Positions 25,244-33,296 of a DNA stretch of 64,000 bases are shown one piece after another. Below the pieces are notes generated by a model. It was given only the letters and a program-made list of their open reading frames with translations. It was not told the origin of the DNA and made no database searches. Within the stretch, counting starts at the first letter, position 1. Every line of letters starts with the position of its first letter. A program made the translations under genes and the position numbers. The stretch comes from Luteolibacter luteus (GTDB taxonomy: Bacteria > Verrucomicrobiota > Verrucomicrobiia > Verrucomicrobiales > Akkermansiaceae): the NCBI RefSeq assembly GCF_012913485.1, contig NZ_CP051774.1:5828001-5892000 (forward strand), read 5' to 3'.

Positions 25244-26719
25244 TCAGCGGCCGATGAAGCCGGTGAATGTCTCGTATGCAGCCTGCCACTTCTCGCGATC
25301 GTGCGGGTGGTAGTTGTCGAAGCTGAAGGACTCGCGCACCAGCTGGCGCCCTGCCGCGAGATCAGGCAGATGACCGGTGGCGATCATCTGGACGACGATG
25401 TTTCCGCAAGATGTCGCCTCGATCGGTCCGGCGATGACCTCGATGCCCAGCGCGTCTGCGGTTGCTTGTGCGAGGAAAGCATTCTGGATGCCTCCACCAC
25501 CCGCATGCAGGCGTTCGAAGCGTTTGCCGGAAAGCTTGCAGAAATTCTCGAAGACAACGCGATACTTCAGGGCGAGTGATTCCGACGCCACGCGCAGGAT
25601 GGTGCCCTTGTCTTGCGGTACGGCCTGGCCGGTTCTCTCGCACCAATCCTGGATCTTTTTCGGCATTTGCCCGGGTGCCGCGAAGATCGCGTCGTCCGGA
25701 TCGATGAAGGCGGAGAAGGAAGGCGCGGCTTCAGCGAGCTTCGCCATTTCCCCATAGGAAAGACTGTCACCATCCAGCGCCCACTGCCGCTTGCACTCCT
25801 GGATCAGCCAGAGGCCGGCGATGTTCTTCAGGAAACGCACCGTGTTCTCGACCCCGAGCTCATTGCAGCAGCGTGCGGCGAAGGCCTCCGGCGTGCGGAT
25901 CGGCTCGCGTGTCTCGAGACCCATGATCGACCAGGTGCCGGAGGAAAGCCATAGCGCGTCGCTGCCGCCATCCATCGGGATACCCGCGACAGCGGAGGCG
26001 GTATCGTGCGAAGCGCTCGCCACCACCGGGATTCCTTCCATGCCGATCTCACGCGCAACTTCCGGGCGGATCTTTCCGAGCACCGTGCCGGGTGCCACAA
26101 TCTTGCCAAAGATGCTGCGCGGCAGGCCGAGGGCATCGATCACACCCCATGCCCAATCACCGGTGCCGGCATCGAGGAGCTGCGAGGTCGAAGCGATCGT
26201 CCGCTCCACTGCTTTCTCACCGCAGAGCCAGAAGGCCAGCAGGTCCGGCACGAAGAGCAATTCATCGGCAGAAGAAAGGGCGGGGGAACCGAGTTGCTTC
26301 TCCGCCAGCAGATGCAGGGAGGAGTTGTAGAAATTCGTGGTGATGCCCGTCTGCTTGTAAACCTCCGCTTCCGGGATCTTCGCATGCATCACGGCGGGCA
26401 TGCCTTCATGGCGTGCATCGCGGTACTGATGCGGAAGCCCGAGCAGACGGCCGTGCGCATCCAGCAGGCCGAAGTCACAGCCCCAGGTATCGATGCCGAT
26501 TGCCACGATATCCTTTCCATACTTCTCCACGCCGCGACGCAGGCCTTCCGCGATATCGCGGTAGAGGCCCACGACGTTCCAGAACGACCCGCCCGGCAGA
26601 TCCGTGCCGGGATTGTCAAAGCGGTGGATTTCTTCGAGGCGGAGGGTTTTGAGATCGGTGATCCCGGCGATCACGCGGCCACTGCCGGCGCCGAGGTCGA
26701 TGGCGAGAAATACGGGCAT
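25244..26719 (-). CDS. rhaB: L-rhamnulokinase
   Basis: 491-residue FGGY-family sugar kinase that phosphorylates L-rhamnulose to rhamnulose 1-phosphate. The N-terminal phosphate motif IDLGAGSGRVIAG is at about residues 6-18, DTWGCDFGLLD at about 77-87 in the active site, SHDTASAVAGIP at about 238-249, SSGTWSIMG at about 260-268, and the C-terminal adenosine motif LHAGGGGIQNAFLAQ at about 409-423. These are typical of RhaB. It lies 51 bases after the DeoR regulator and is divergent from the aldolase gene. No rhamnose isomerase is in the window. Confidence 0.93.
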   Translation of the reverse strand: MPVFLAIDLGAGSGRVIAGITDLKTLRLEEIHRFDNPGTDLPGGSFWNVVGLYRDIAEGLRRGVEKYGKDIVAIGIDTWGCDFGLLDAHGRLLGLPHQYRDARHEGMPAVMHAKIPEAEVYKQTGITTNFYNSSLHLLAEKQLGSPALSSADELLFVPDLLAFWLCGEKAVERTIASTSQLLDAGTGDWAWGVIDALGLPRSIFGKIVAPGTVLGKIRPEVAREIGMEGIPVVASASHDTASAVAGIPMDGGSDALWLSSGTWSIMGLETREPIRTPEAFAARCCNELGVENTVRFLKNIAGLWLIQECKRQWALDGDSLSYGEMAKLAEAAPSFSAFIDPDDAIFAAPGQMPKKIQDWCERTGQAVPQDKGTILRVASESLALKYRVVFENFCKLSGKRFERLHAGGGGIQNAFLAQATADALGIEVIAGPIEATSCGNIVVQMIATGHLPDLAAGRQLVRESFSFDNYHPHDREKWQAAYETFTGFIGR

Positions 26720-26770
26720 GGAAAGAGAGAGTAATGAAACAAGAAACCGGAGACCGGAGCAGGGGAGACC

Positions 26771-27538
26771 TTAGCGAGCGAACTTGAGTTCGTAGGGCAG
26801 GTCCTTCAGATGGCTCTTCGCGTAGATCTTTGCGCCGCGGTCGGTCACAAGAACGTCGAGCTCTTCCGGGGCCGCGAAGTAGAAGTCGGTCTGCACGCCC
26901 AGCTTCGTGTGGTCGAGCAAGGCGCAGGACCACTCGGCATGTTGGAGCATCATCCGCTTGAGGCGGGCCTGCTCGGGGTTCGGTTCGCTTACGCCGCGAA
27001 TGGGATCGAGCCCGCCGCCGGAAAAGAAGAAGCGGTCGATCCGCAGGGCACGCAGCGCGCTTTCCGTAAGCATGCCGGAGAAGCGGCGGCCGCGTGCTTC
27101 ATAGCTGCCGCCCAGCTGGATCAGCTCAAGATTCGAGTCGCGGGAGGCCAGCCGTTCGATCACCGCCAGCGAGTAGGTCACCACCCGCACCGGCACGTCT
27201 TCCGGCAGTTGGTCGGCGAATTCGAGAGCGGTAGTGGAAGCATCGAGCAGGATGGTCTCGCGGGGGCAGATGAGGCGCACGGCTTCACGACCGATCGCGA
27301 TTTTCTCATCCAACTGCCGGGACTCGCGCTCGGTCTGGGAGAGTTCGCCCAGAGGCGCGGTGGCATCCATGGCACCGCCATGGGTGCGGCGCAGATGGCC
27401 GCGGCGGCCCAACAGATCGAGATCCCGGCGGATCGTTTCCTCCGTGACGACAAAGTCGCGGGCGAGATCCGTGGTGCGGACCGTTCCATCACGGCGCACC
27501 TTCTCCAATATTTTGCGTTGACGTTCCGCGGCCAGCAT
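26771..27538 (-). CDS. DeoR-family regulator of rhamnose genes
   Basis: 255 residues. An N-terminal winged helix-turn-helix at about residues 1-55 contains ERQRKILEKVRRDGTVRTTD and then VTEETIRRDLDLLGRRG, the DeoR signature. The C-terminal domain at about 75-250 is a sugar-phosphate-binding DeoRC domain with TILLDASTTALEFADQL and the FFSGGGLDPIRGVSEPNPEQ region. It most likely represses the rha genes until a phosphorylated intermediate accumulates (inferred from position between rhaB and the aldolase gene). The ATG at 27538 opens on the HTH domain; an upstream ATG at 27586 would take up much of the divergent promoter region. Confidence 0.9.
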   Translation of the reverse strand: MLAAERQRKILEKVRRDGTVRTTDLARDFVVTEETIRRDLDLLGRRGHLRRTHGGAMDATAPLGELSQTERESRQLDEKIAIGREAVRLICPRETILLDASTTALEFADQLPEDVPVRVVTYSLAVIERLASRDSNLELIQLGGSYEARGRRFSGMLTESALRALRIDRFFFSGGGLDPIRGVSEPNPEQARLKRMMLQHAEWSCALLDHTKLGVQTDFYFAAPEELDVLVTDRGAKIYAKSHLKDLPYELKFAR

Positions 27539-27622
27539 GTGGGATTCTGTGGGAAATTGCTTGCTTTCGTGGGTTTTGTCCCGCAAACCCCGGCGCCGTC
27601 AATCGCAAACGTTTAACACCCC
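27539..27622. promoter_or_regulatory. Divergent rha promoter/operator region
   Basis: The 84-base gap between the DeoR gene (minus) and the aldolase gene (plus). It holds an 8-bp palindrome AAACGTTT at 27607-27614, nine bases before the ATG, a GGGTTT...AAACCC inverted repeat at 27571-27590, and repeated CTGTGGGA/CGTGGGT-like units. These are plausible operators for the adjacent DeoR regulator; none matches a consensus I can name. Confidence 0.5.
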
Positions 27623-29818
27623 ATGTCCGCTGACTTCAAGCACGTGAATTACTCCTGGGATGACGCCCACGCCGCCACTCTGGATCCGGTCGCTCGTCTC
27701 GTTTATCGTTCCAACATCCTCGGCGATGACCAACGCATCACCAACACCGGTGGTGGTAATACTTCCTCCAAGATCGCGGAGAAGGATCCGCTCGGCGGTG
27801 CCAATGCCGAAGTGCTCTGGGTGAAAGGCTCCGGCGGTGACTTGCGCACCAGCAAGCGCGACAATTTCTCCTCTCTCTATCAGGACAAGCTGATCGCGCT
27901 GCAGAGCGTGTATGGTGGCCGCGCAGACAAGGGGCTGAAGTCCGCCGCGGAAGACGAGATGGTGGCGATGTACTTCCACACCACCTTCAACCTGAACCCG
28001 CGCGCGTCCTCCATCGACACGCCGCTGCACAGCTTCCTTCCAGGCAAGCATGTCGACCACATGCACCCGAATGCGATCATCTCGATTGCTGCCTCCGCGA
28101 ATTGCGAGAAGCTCACGCAAGAGATTTTCGGCGGCAGCATGGCCTACGTGCCGTGGATGCGTCCGGGCTTCGAGCTCGGCCTCGCCATGCAGGAAATCGC
28201 CCGCCGGCAGCCGGACGTGAAGGCGATCATGATGGGCCAGCACGGTTTCATCTCCTGGGATGACGATGACAAGGTCTGCTACATCCGCACCTTGGAATTC
28301 ATCGAGAAGGCCGCGGCTTACATTGATGAGAAGTATCAGGCGAAGGGTGGTGATGCGACGGCCTTCGGCGGCCAGAAATATCAGACGCTGCCAGAAGAGC
28401 AGCGCCGCGCGACTCTGGCGGGCATCCTGCCATGGCTGCGCGGACAAGTTTCCCAGCAGAAGCGCTTCATCGGCACCGTCCAGGACGACGAGAAGATCCT
28501 GCGCTTCGTGAACTCTGCGGATGCCCCGCGCCTCGCGGAGCTCGGCACCTCTTGCCCCGACCATTTCCTGCGCACGAAGATCAAGCCGCTCTACGTCGAC
28601 TGGAATCCGCAGGTCGAAGACGCTGCCGCGCTGAAGGCGAAGCTCACTGCCGGTCTCGAGCAATACCGGAAGGACTACGCCTCCTACTACAATGCCTGCA
28701 AGCACGCCAACAGCCCGGCGATGCGCGATCCGAACCCGACCGTGGTGTTGATCCCGGGCTTGGGCATGATTGCCTGGGGCAAGGACAAGTCCGAGTCCCG
28801 CGTGACCGCGGAATTCTACAACTGCGCCGTGGAAGTGATGCGCGGTGCGGAGGCGATCGACAAATACATCGCCCTGCCACAGCAGGAGGCTTTCGACATC
28901 GAATACTGGTTGCTTGAAGAAGCGAAGCTGCAGCGCATGCCCGCCGAGAAGGAACTGGCACGCCAGGTGGTCATCGTCATCGGCGCCGGCTCCGGCATCG
29001 GCAAGGAAACCGCCCATCGCCTCGTGAAGGAAGGCGCGCACATCGTGTGCGTGGACCTGAACAAGGAAGCCGCGGAAGCCACCGCGAAGGAAATCACCGA
29101 CAAGCACGGCCTCGGCATCGGCGTCGCAGGCAGCGGCATCTCCGGCTGTGGGCCGGCCATCGGTCTGGCTGCAAACATCACCGACCGCGCCAGCATCCGC
29201 GCGATGCTGGATCAGGTGGCGCTGGCCTATGGTGGCTTCGATCACATCTGCGTGACCGCCGGGATCTTCGTGCCGAGCGATACTTCCGGCCACATCCCGG
29301 ACGATAAGTGGGCACTTACCTTTGCGATCAACGTGTCCGGTTCCTACTACGTCGCGGATGAAGCTGCGAAGACGTGGAAGGAGCAGGGCCTGAAGGGCAA
29401 TCTCGTCCTCACCACCAGCGCGAACGCCGCGGTGGCGAAGAAGGGCAGCCTCGCCTACGACACCTCGAAGGCCGCAGCGAATCACCTCGTCCGCGAACTC
29501 GCGATCGAGCTTTCCCCGCTGGTGCGCGTCAATGGCGTCGCCCCCGCCACCGTCGTGCAGGGTTCCGCGATGTTCCCGCGTGATCGGGTCATTGGTTCGC
29601 TCGCAAAGTATTCGATCCCGTACAGCGATGACGAAGAGACCGAGTCGCTGGTCGGCAAGCTGGCCCAGTTTTATGCGGACCGGACCCTGACCAAGGCACC
29701 GATCACCCCGGCAGACCAGGCGGAAGCCTACTTCCTGCTGGTGACGAACCGCCTCAGCAAGACGACCGGCCAAGTGATCACCGTGGACGGTGGCCTCCAT
29801 GAGGCTTTCTTGCGCTGA
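27623..29818 (+). CDS. rhaD: Bifunctional rhamnulose-1-phosphate aldolase/lactaldehyde dehydrogenase
   Basis: 731 residues. The N-terminal class II aldolase domain (about 1-430) cleaves rhamnulose 1-phosphate to DHAP and L-lactaldehyde; NTGGGNTSSKI is at about residues 43-53 and the zinc-binding region KHVDHMHPNAI at about 142-152. The C-terminal short-chain dehydrogenase domain (about 450-731) has the NAD motif VIVIGAGSGIGKETA and the catalytic YDTSK, and would oxidise or reduce lactaldehyde. This fusion is known in several phyla as the rhaD/rhaE-type protein. It is divergently transcribed from the deoR-rhaB-glpX unit and is followed by a hairpin terminator. Confidence 0.93.
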   Translation: MSADFKHVNYSWDDAHAATLDPVARLVYRSNILGDDQRITNTGGGNTSSKIAEKDPLGGANAEVLWVKGSGGDLRTSKRDNFSSLYQDKLIALQSVYGGRADKGLKSAAEDEMVAMYFHTTFNLNPRASSIDTPLHSFLPGKHVDHMHPNAIISIAASANCEKLTQEIFGGSMAYVPWMRPGFELGLAMQEIARRQPDVKAIMMGQHGFISWDDDDKVCYIRTLEFIEKAAAYIDEKYQAKGGDATAFGGQKYQTLPEEQRRATLAGILPWLRGQVSQQKRFIGTVQDDEKILRFVNSADAPRLAELGTSCPDHFLRTKIKPLYVDWNPQVEDAAALKAKLTAGLEQYRKDYASYYNACKHANSPAMRDPNPTVVLIPGLGMIAWGKDKSESRVTAEFYNCAVEVMRGAEAIDKYIALPQQEAFDIEYWLLEEAKLQRMPAEKELARQVVIVIGAGSGIGKETAHRLVKEGAHIVCVDLNKEAAEATAKEITDKHGLGIGVAGSGISGCGPAIGLAANITDRASIRAMLDQVALAYGGFDHICVTAGIFVPSDTSGHIPDDKWALTFAINVSGSYYVADEAAKTWKEQGLKGNLVLTTSANAAVAKKGSLAYDTSKAAANHLVRELAIELSPLVRVNGVAPATVVQGSAMFPRDRVIGSLAKYSIPYSDDEETESLVGKLAQFYADRTLTKAPITPADQAEAYFLLVTNRLSKTTGQVITVDGGLHEAFLR

Positions 29819-29850
29819 TTTTCCCGGAGAGACTCTTTCCAGGTAGGTAA

Positions 29851-29889
29851 AGAACGGGCGGTTCCATTTCACGGGGAGCCGCCCGTTCT
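29851..29889 (+). terminator. Hairpin terminator after the aldolase gene
   Basis: 15-bp stem with one G-T pair, arms 29851-29865 and 29875-29889, nine-base loop, 33 bases after the stop codon. The T tract that follows is poor (GCTTCCT), so termination may need help. Confidence 0.65.
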
Positions 29890-29951
29890 GCTTCCTAAGG
29901 GGGGGATGCCGGAAGCCCACGGCCAGAGGATGAAATCGGGTGAGCTAGGGT

Positions 29952-29988
29952 CGCCTGTTCCACCTGATAAAAGCAGAAAAAAATCAGG
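29952..29988. repeat. Two-copy hairpin repeat, copy 1
   Basis: CCTGTTCC then CCTGAT...ATCAGG (arms 29963-29968 and 29983-29988). It resembles 49677-49715, where the equivalent stem is CCTGTTA...TAACAGG. The rest of the gap 29890-30171 between the converging aldolase and VWA genes shows only weak hairpins (such as GGCAC/GTGCC near 30121-30136) and no gene. Confidence 0.45.
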
Positions 29989-30171
29989 CCAAGGCGAGAA
30001 GGCGGTGCGAGGACCGGCAGGAGAAAACGGGAGACAAACGGGAAGATCCATGAGGTCTCCCGGTCACGGAAATGAGGTCACCGGGGTGTGAGTTCACAAG
30101 CAAGTCATACCGGGACCAAGGGGCACGTTCTAGTGCCAAGCCAGACCTGATTTCTTCGCCCTTGCCGGGGA

Positions 30172-32892
30172 CTACTTCCGGTCCTTGGCCCGCTGATAAC
30201 GCGACTTCCGTTCGGTGCTTTCGGCTTCGCTTTGCTGCGCCGTGACGATCGGTTTTTCTTCGGGTGTTACGACCGGGGTCACGGGCTTGGGAGCCTTCAC
30301 CTTCTTTGCTTTGACCTCCTTTTCACGCGGAGCCCAGTGGGGCAGCGCGGGGATCGGAAGCTTCCAGCCGGTGCGGGTCATAAGAGCTTCCACGACCAAA
30401 AACACGAGCATTGCCAAAGCGATCCACATCCGCAGGGAAACATCCTGGCGGCTGGGCGGACGGAGCCATGCGGTGGAGAGGTCGAGCAACTCGCGACCAC
30501 CGGTCTGGCGGGATACGGCGCGCAATTCTTCCAAGCGCTCCGGCTCGAAAGCCCACTCGACCGAGGAGCCCACGGTTACCGGACCGAAGGGCAGCGCATA
30601 TTCACCGACCTGGATTGCGCCCCGGACGATGGCACCCTCATCCAGATCCCTTGTAACCGAGAAGTGGCCGGGCGCGATCCGCTTCCAAGAGACGTCGTAG
30701 GGAGTTGCTCCCGCGTGGCTTTCCAAAAGGCGCAGCTTCGGTGGAGCGACCGTGAGTTTCTTCGACCACTCTTCGGTATCGTAGAGCAGATCGACGGTCA
30801 GGCGCGTGCCATCGAGGCGATGCTTCAGGCCGATGCCGGGCGGGAGGTCCATGCCCATCAGCCAGCGGGTGAGGGTCTGCACGAAGTCGCCGTAGTTCTT
30901 CCAATCGCGGATGTTTTGCGAGAACTCGCCGCCCAAGGGAAAAGACACTGCGGCGCTGCGGCCGAGACCGCGCCGGGCATGCGCGACGAGAGGTGCCACA
31001 TACTCGTCCTTGCTGGACAGCGAGGTTGTGGCGTCCTCGCGCGCGTAGGAGAGATTGTAGCCATCCACCTGTGGCAGCCACTCCAGCAGCTTCGGCGAAA
31101 TCTCCGCCCAGCGTCCGGTCGGCTGCGCGCCCACGGGATCCTCGATGAAAGCTGACCGCGCGATCGTCACCGTTTCCTGAGCGAAGATCTTCGGGATATC
31201 AACAGGGCGGTCCGTGAAGAAGATGCGTCCGTCGCCGCGCTTGCCGATGTCCTCCACCAGCTTGGCGTCCGCATCCATCTTCGTGCCGAGGCCGATGACG
31301 GAGACGGTGCAGCCTTCCTTCTTCATCTCTTCGAGCAGGCGCTTGTAGTCGCCCGGCTCTTCGGTGTCGTTCGCATCCGTGAAAAGGATCACGTGACGGG
31401 TGCCGACGTCCGCCTTCTTCAGTTCATCCCACGCAGCCTTCAGTCCCTCATAGACGAAGATACCGCCGCCCATCGAGTGAACCTTGCGGATGCGTGCTTG
31501 AAGCTCGGCTTGCCGTCCTTGAATCTTGGTCAGCGGGAAGACGGCCTCCGGCGCGCTATCGACCGCGAAGACCGCAGCCTGGTCCATCGGCCCAAGGAGG
31601 CCGATCGCCTCCGCGGCACCAGCATTCGCCAGGTCCATCTTGGTGAGGTTCTTTCCGCCGGCATTCACACCCACGGCCATCGAACCGGAGCGATCGAGCA
31701 CGATTGCCAGCGCGACGGCGAGCTTGCGGTGCTCGTTCTTCAGCTCCATCGAAATCGGGAGCAAGGGATCGATCGAGGATTGGAAGTAACCTCCCGAGCC
31801 GAAGGACTGCTTGCCCCCGGCCATCAGGAGTCCGCCAGCCTGCTCGCGGACGAAGAAATCCACGGCATCAAGGAAGGGCTGCGGAATCTCGAAGGCAGGC
31901 ACGTTGTTCAGGATCACCGCGCGGGCACCGGTGAGCATGCCCGGCTGCAGAGCCGAGGGATTGCTCACCACATCCACGGTGAAGTCCAAGGAAGACAAGA
32001 CTTTCGCCACCGGGTCATCGGTGTACTTCGTGACCAGCAAGATGCGGGGCCCACCCGCGATCTCGATCCAGCGGGTGATGCGGTTGTTGCCGGGGTGTGC
32101 GTCTTTGAGCGGGGTTTCGCCGCCGACGATGATCTCGGCTTCATATTGGAAGGCACCGGCACGCGGGATGCGGTCAGTGAATTCCGCACGGCCGACACCA
32201 TTGACCAGCTTCACCTTCGTCTCGGTGAGCGTCTGGCCGCCGCGGCGGATGATCAGGCTGACATCGGCGTCGGTCGAGCCGCGCACCGTCGCCGCGAGCA
32301 GGAAGGGCTCACCGGCTTGCACCCGCTCCGGAAGCTCCAAGCGTGCGAGGCGGAAGTCATCGTAGGTCTCATCCCTTACCAGACGGAAATCGAGCGGGAT
32401 GCCGCGGGCCTGAAGTTCTGCGGCGGCCTCGTGCAGTGGCTCGGTGGCATAGCCATCGGTGAAAAGCAGGACGCGGGAAGGACGATTCTCCTTCGTCAGT
32501 GCCGCGATGTGTGAAAGCGCGAGGCCCGTGCGGGTGAGCTTGCGGGAACCGGTAAAGCCACCCGTCCCATCCGCGCCGGTCTCCACGATTTCCGCACCGT
32601 AGTCGAACTTGTGGATCTTGTCCTTGCTGGTGGGTTTCGCCTTTTCCAAGAGCCGCTGCCACTCTGGCAGCCCCTTGTCGACCAAGTCCTCGGTCGAGTC
32701 CGAGCGGTCGAGCAGCACCCAGAGGTCCAGCGAGTCCTCCTGCATGTTGATCTTCGGATCCGCGAGGCCGAAGGTGGCCAGCAAGATCAGCAGCAGCCGC
32801 AGCGGGGACCACAGGCGCAGGCTCTTCCAGAACCAGCCGATGAAAAGGCAGGCGGGAAGCAGCAGGAACCACTCTGGAGAACCGAATGTCAT
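30172..32892 (-). CDS. Large membrane protein with two VWA domains and a GATase-like domain
   Basis: 906 residues. Two N-terminal transmembrane helices (about 7-25 and 31-44) are followed by a first VWA domain with MIDAS motif LDRSDST and LLFTDGY (about 57-175), a beta-rich linker, a class I glutamine-amidotransferase-like domain (about 280-380, with RILLVTKYTDDPVAKVL and GGLLMAGGKQSFGSGGY), and a second VWA domain with LDRSGSM and ILFTDAN (about 395-570). A beta-rich region follows, then a C-terminal transmembrane helix near 827-845 and a Lys/Pro/Glu-rich tail. Intact MIDAS residues suggest metal-dependent protein binding at the periplasmic face. It is the last gene of the MoxR/ABC operon and overlaps the lipoprotein gene by 4 bases. 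Confidence 0.85.
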   Translation of the reverse strand: MTFGSPEWFLLLPACLFIGWFWKSLRLWSPLRLLLILLATFGLADPKINMQEDSLDLWVLLDRSDSTEDLVDKGLPEWQRLLEKAKPTSKDKIHKFDYGAEIVETGADGTGGFTGSRKLTRTGLALSHIAALTKENRPSRVLLFTDGYATEPLHEAAAELQARGIPLDFRLVRDETYDDFRLARLELPERVQAGEPFLLAATVRGSTDADVSLIIRRGGQTLTETKVKLVNGVGRAEFTDRIPRAGAFQYEAEIIVGGETPLKDAHPGNNRITRWIEIAGGPRILLVTKYTDDPVAKVLSSLDFTVDVVSNPSALQPGMLTGARAVILNNVPAFEIPQPFLDAVDFFVREQAGGLLMAGGKQSFGSGGYFQSSIDPLLPISMELKNEHRKLAVALAIVLDRSGSMAVGVNAGGKNLTKMDLANAGAAEAIGLLGPMDQAAVFAVDSAPEAVFPLTKIQGRQAELQARIRKVHSMGGGIFVYEGLKAAWDELKKADVGTRHVILFTDANDTEEPGDYKRLLEEMKKEGCTVSVIGLGTKMDADAKLVEDIGKRGDGRIFFTDRPVDIPKIFAQETVTIARSAFIEDPVGAQPTGRWAEISPKLLEWLPQVDGYNLSYAREDATTSLSSKDEYVAPLVAHARRGLGRSAAVSFPLGGEFSQNIRDWKNYGDFVQTLTRWLMGMDLPPGIGLKHRLDGTRLTVDLLYDTEEWSKKLTVAPPKLRLLESHAGATPYDVSWKRIAPGHFSVTRDLDEGAIVRGAIQVGEYALPFGPVTVGSSVEWAFEPERLEELRAVSRQTGGRELLDLSTAWLRPPSRQDVSLRMWIALAMLVFLVVEALMTRTGWKLPIPALPHWAPREKEVKAKKVKAPKPVTPVVTPEEKPIVTAQQSEAESTERKSRYQRAKDRK

Positions 32893-33296
32893 GGAATAAG
32901 CCAGTGATAGAAGGGCTTCGGCGCGGTCTCATCGACGAGCTTGTGCGCGCCATTGACGCTCGCCTTTTGCCAGGATCCGCCATGCTTCTCCGCGAGCTGC
33001 ACCTCGATGCGCGAGGAACGGGTGGTATCCACGAAGCCGCTGCACTTCAGCGGGGCCGCCGAGCTGCCGCGGGCGAGTGTCTTGCGATAGACGGAGAGAT
33101 TCTCAGCGCTGGTCACCTGGTTCGGCTTGGCACCGACAATCCAGTAGTTTGTTGGATCACCACGGGTGATGAGGCCACGTTGGGAAACGGTGATGGTCTG
33201 GTCCTTGTGCCGATAGCCTTTCGTCGTGGTGCAGCTTGCGAGGGCAAGGGACAACAGGACAGGACTTGCGAGCGAGATGGCTTTCATCGGTTTCAC
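32889..33296 (-). CDS. Small lipoprotein in the MoxR/VWA operon
   Basis: 135 residues with a lipoprotein signal (LLSLALASC at about residues 14-22). The mature part is about 113 residues, beta-rich, with SAENLSVYRKTLARGSSAA near the centre; no family recognised. It overlaps both neighbouring VWA genes by 4 bases (ATGA), so it belongs to the same translationally coupled unit. Probably anchored in the outer or inner membrane and part of the same complex (inference). Confidence 0.7.
   Translation of the reverse strand: MKPMKAISLASPVLLSLALASCTTTKGYRHKDQTITVSQRGLITRGDPTNYWIVGAKPNQVTSAENLSVYRKTLARGSSAAPLKCSGFVDTTRSSRIEVQLAEKHGGSWQKASVNGAHKLVDETAPKPFYHWLIP

Noticed and set aside
27599-29920. A 773-residue minus-strand open frame opposite the rhamnulose aldolase fusion
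   Set aside because: Antisense shadow of a well-conserved enzyme; no motif and implausible His/Arg/Gly-rich composition.
29906-30091. A 61-residue frame between the aldolase and VWA genes
   Set aside because: Low-complexity Gly/Lys/Arg composition, no ribosome site, and it covers a structured repeat.
30087-30098. TGTGAGTTCACA as a CRP-like site
   Set aside because: The spacer between half-sites is two bases rather than six, and it lies between converging genes.
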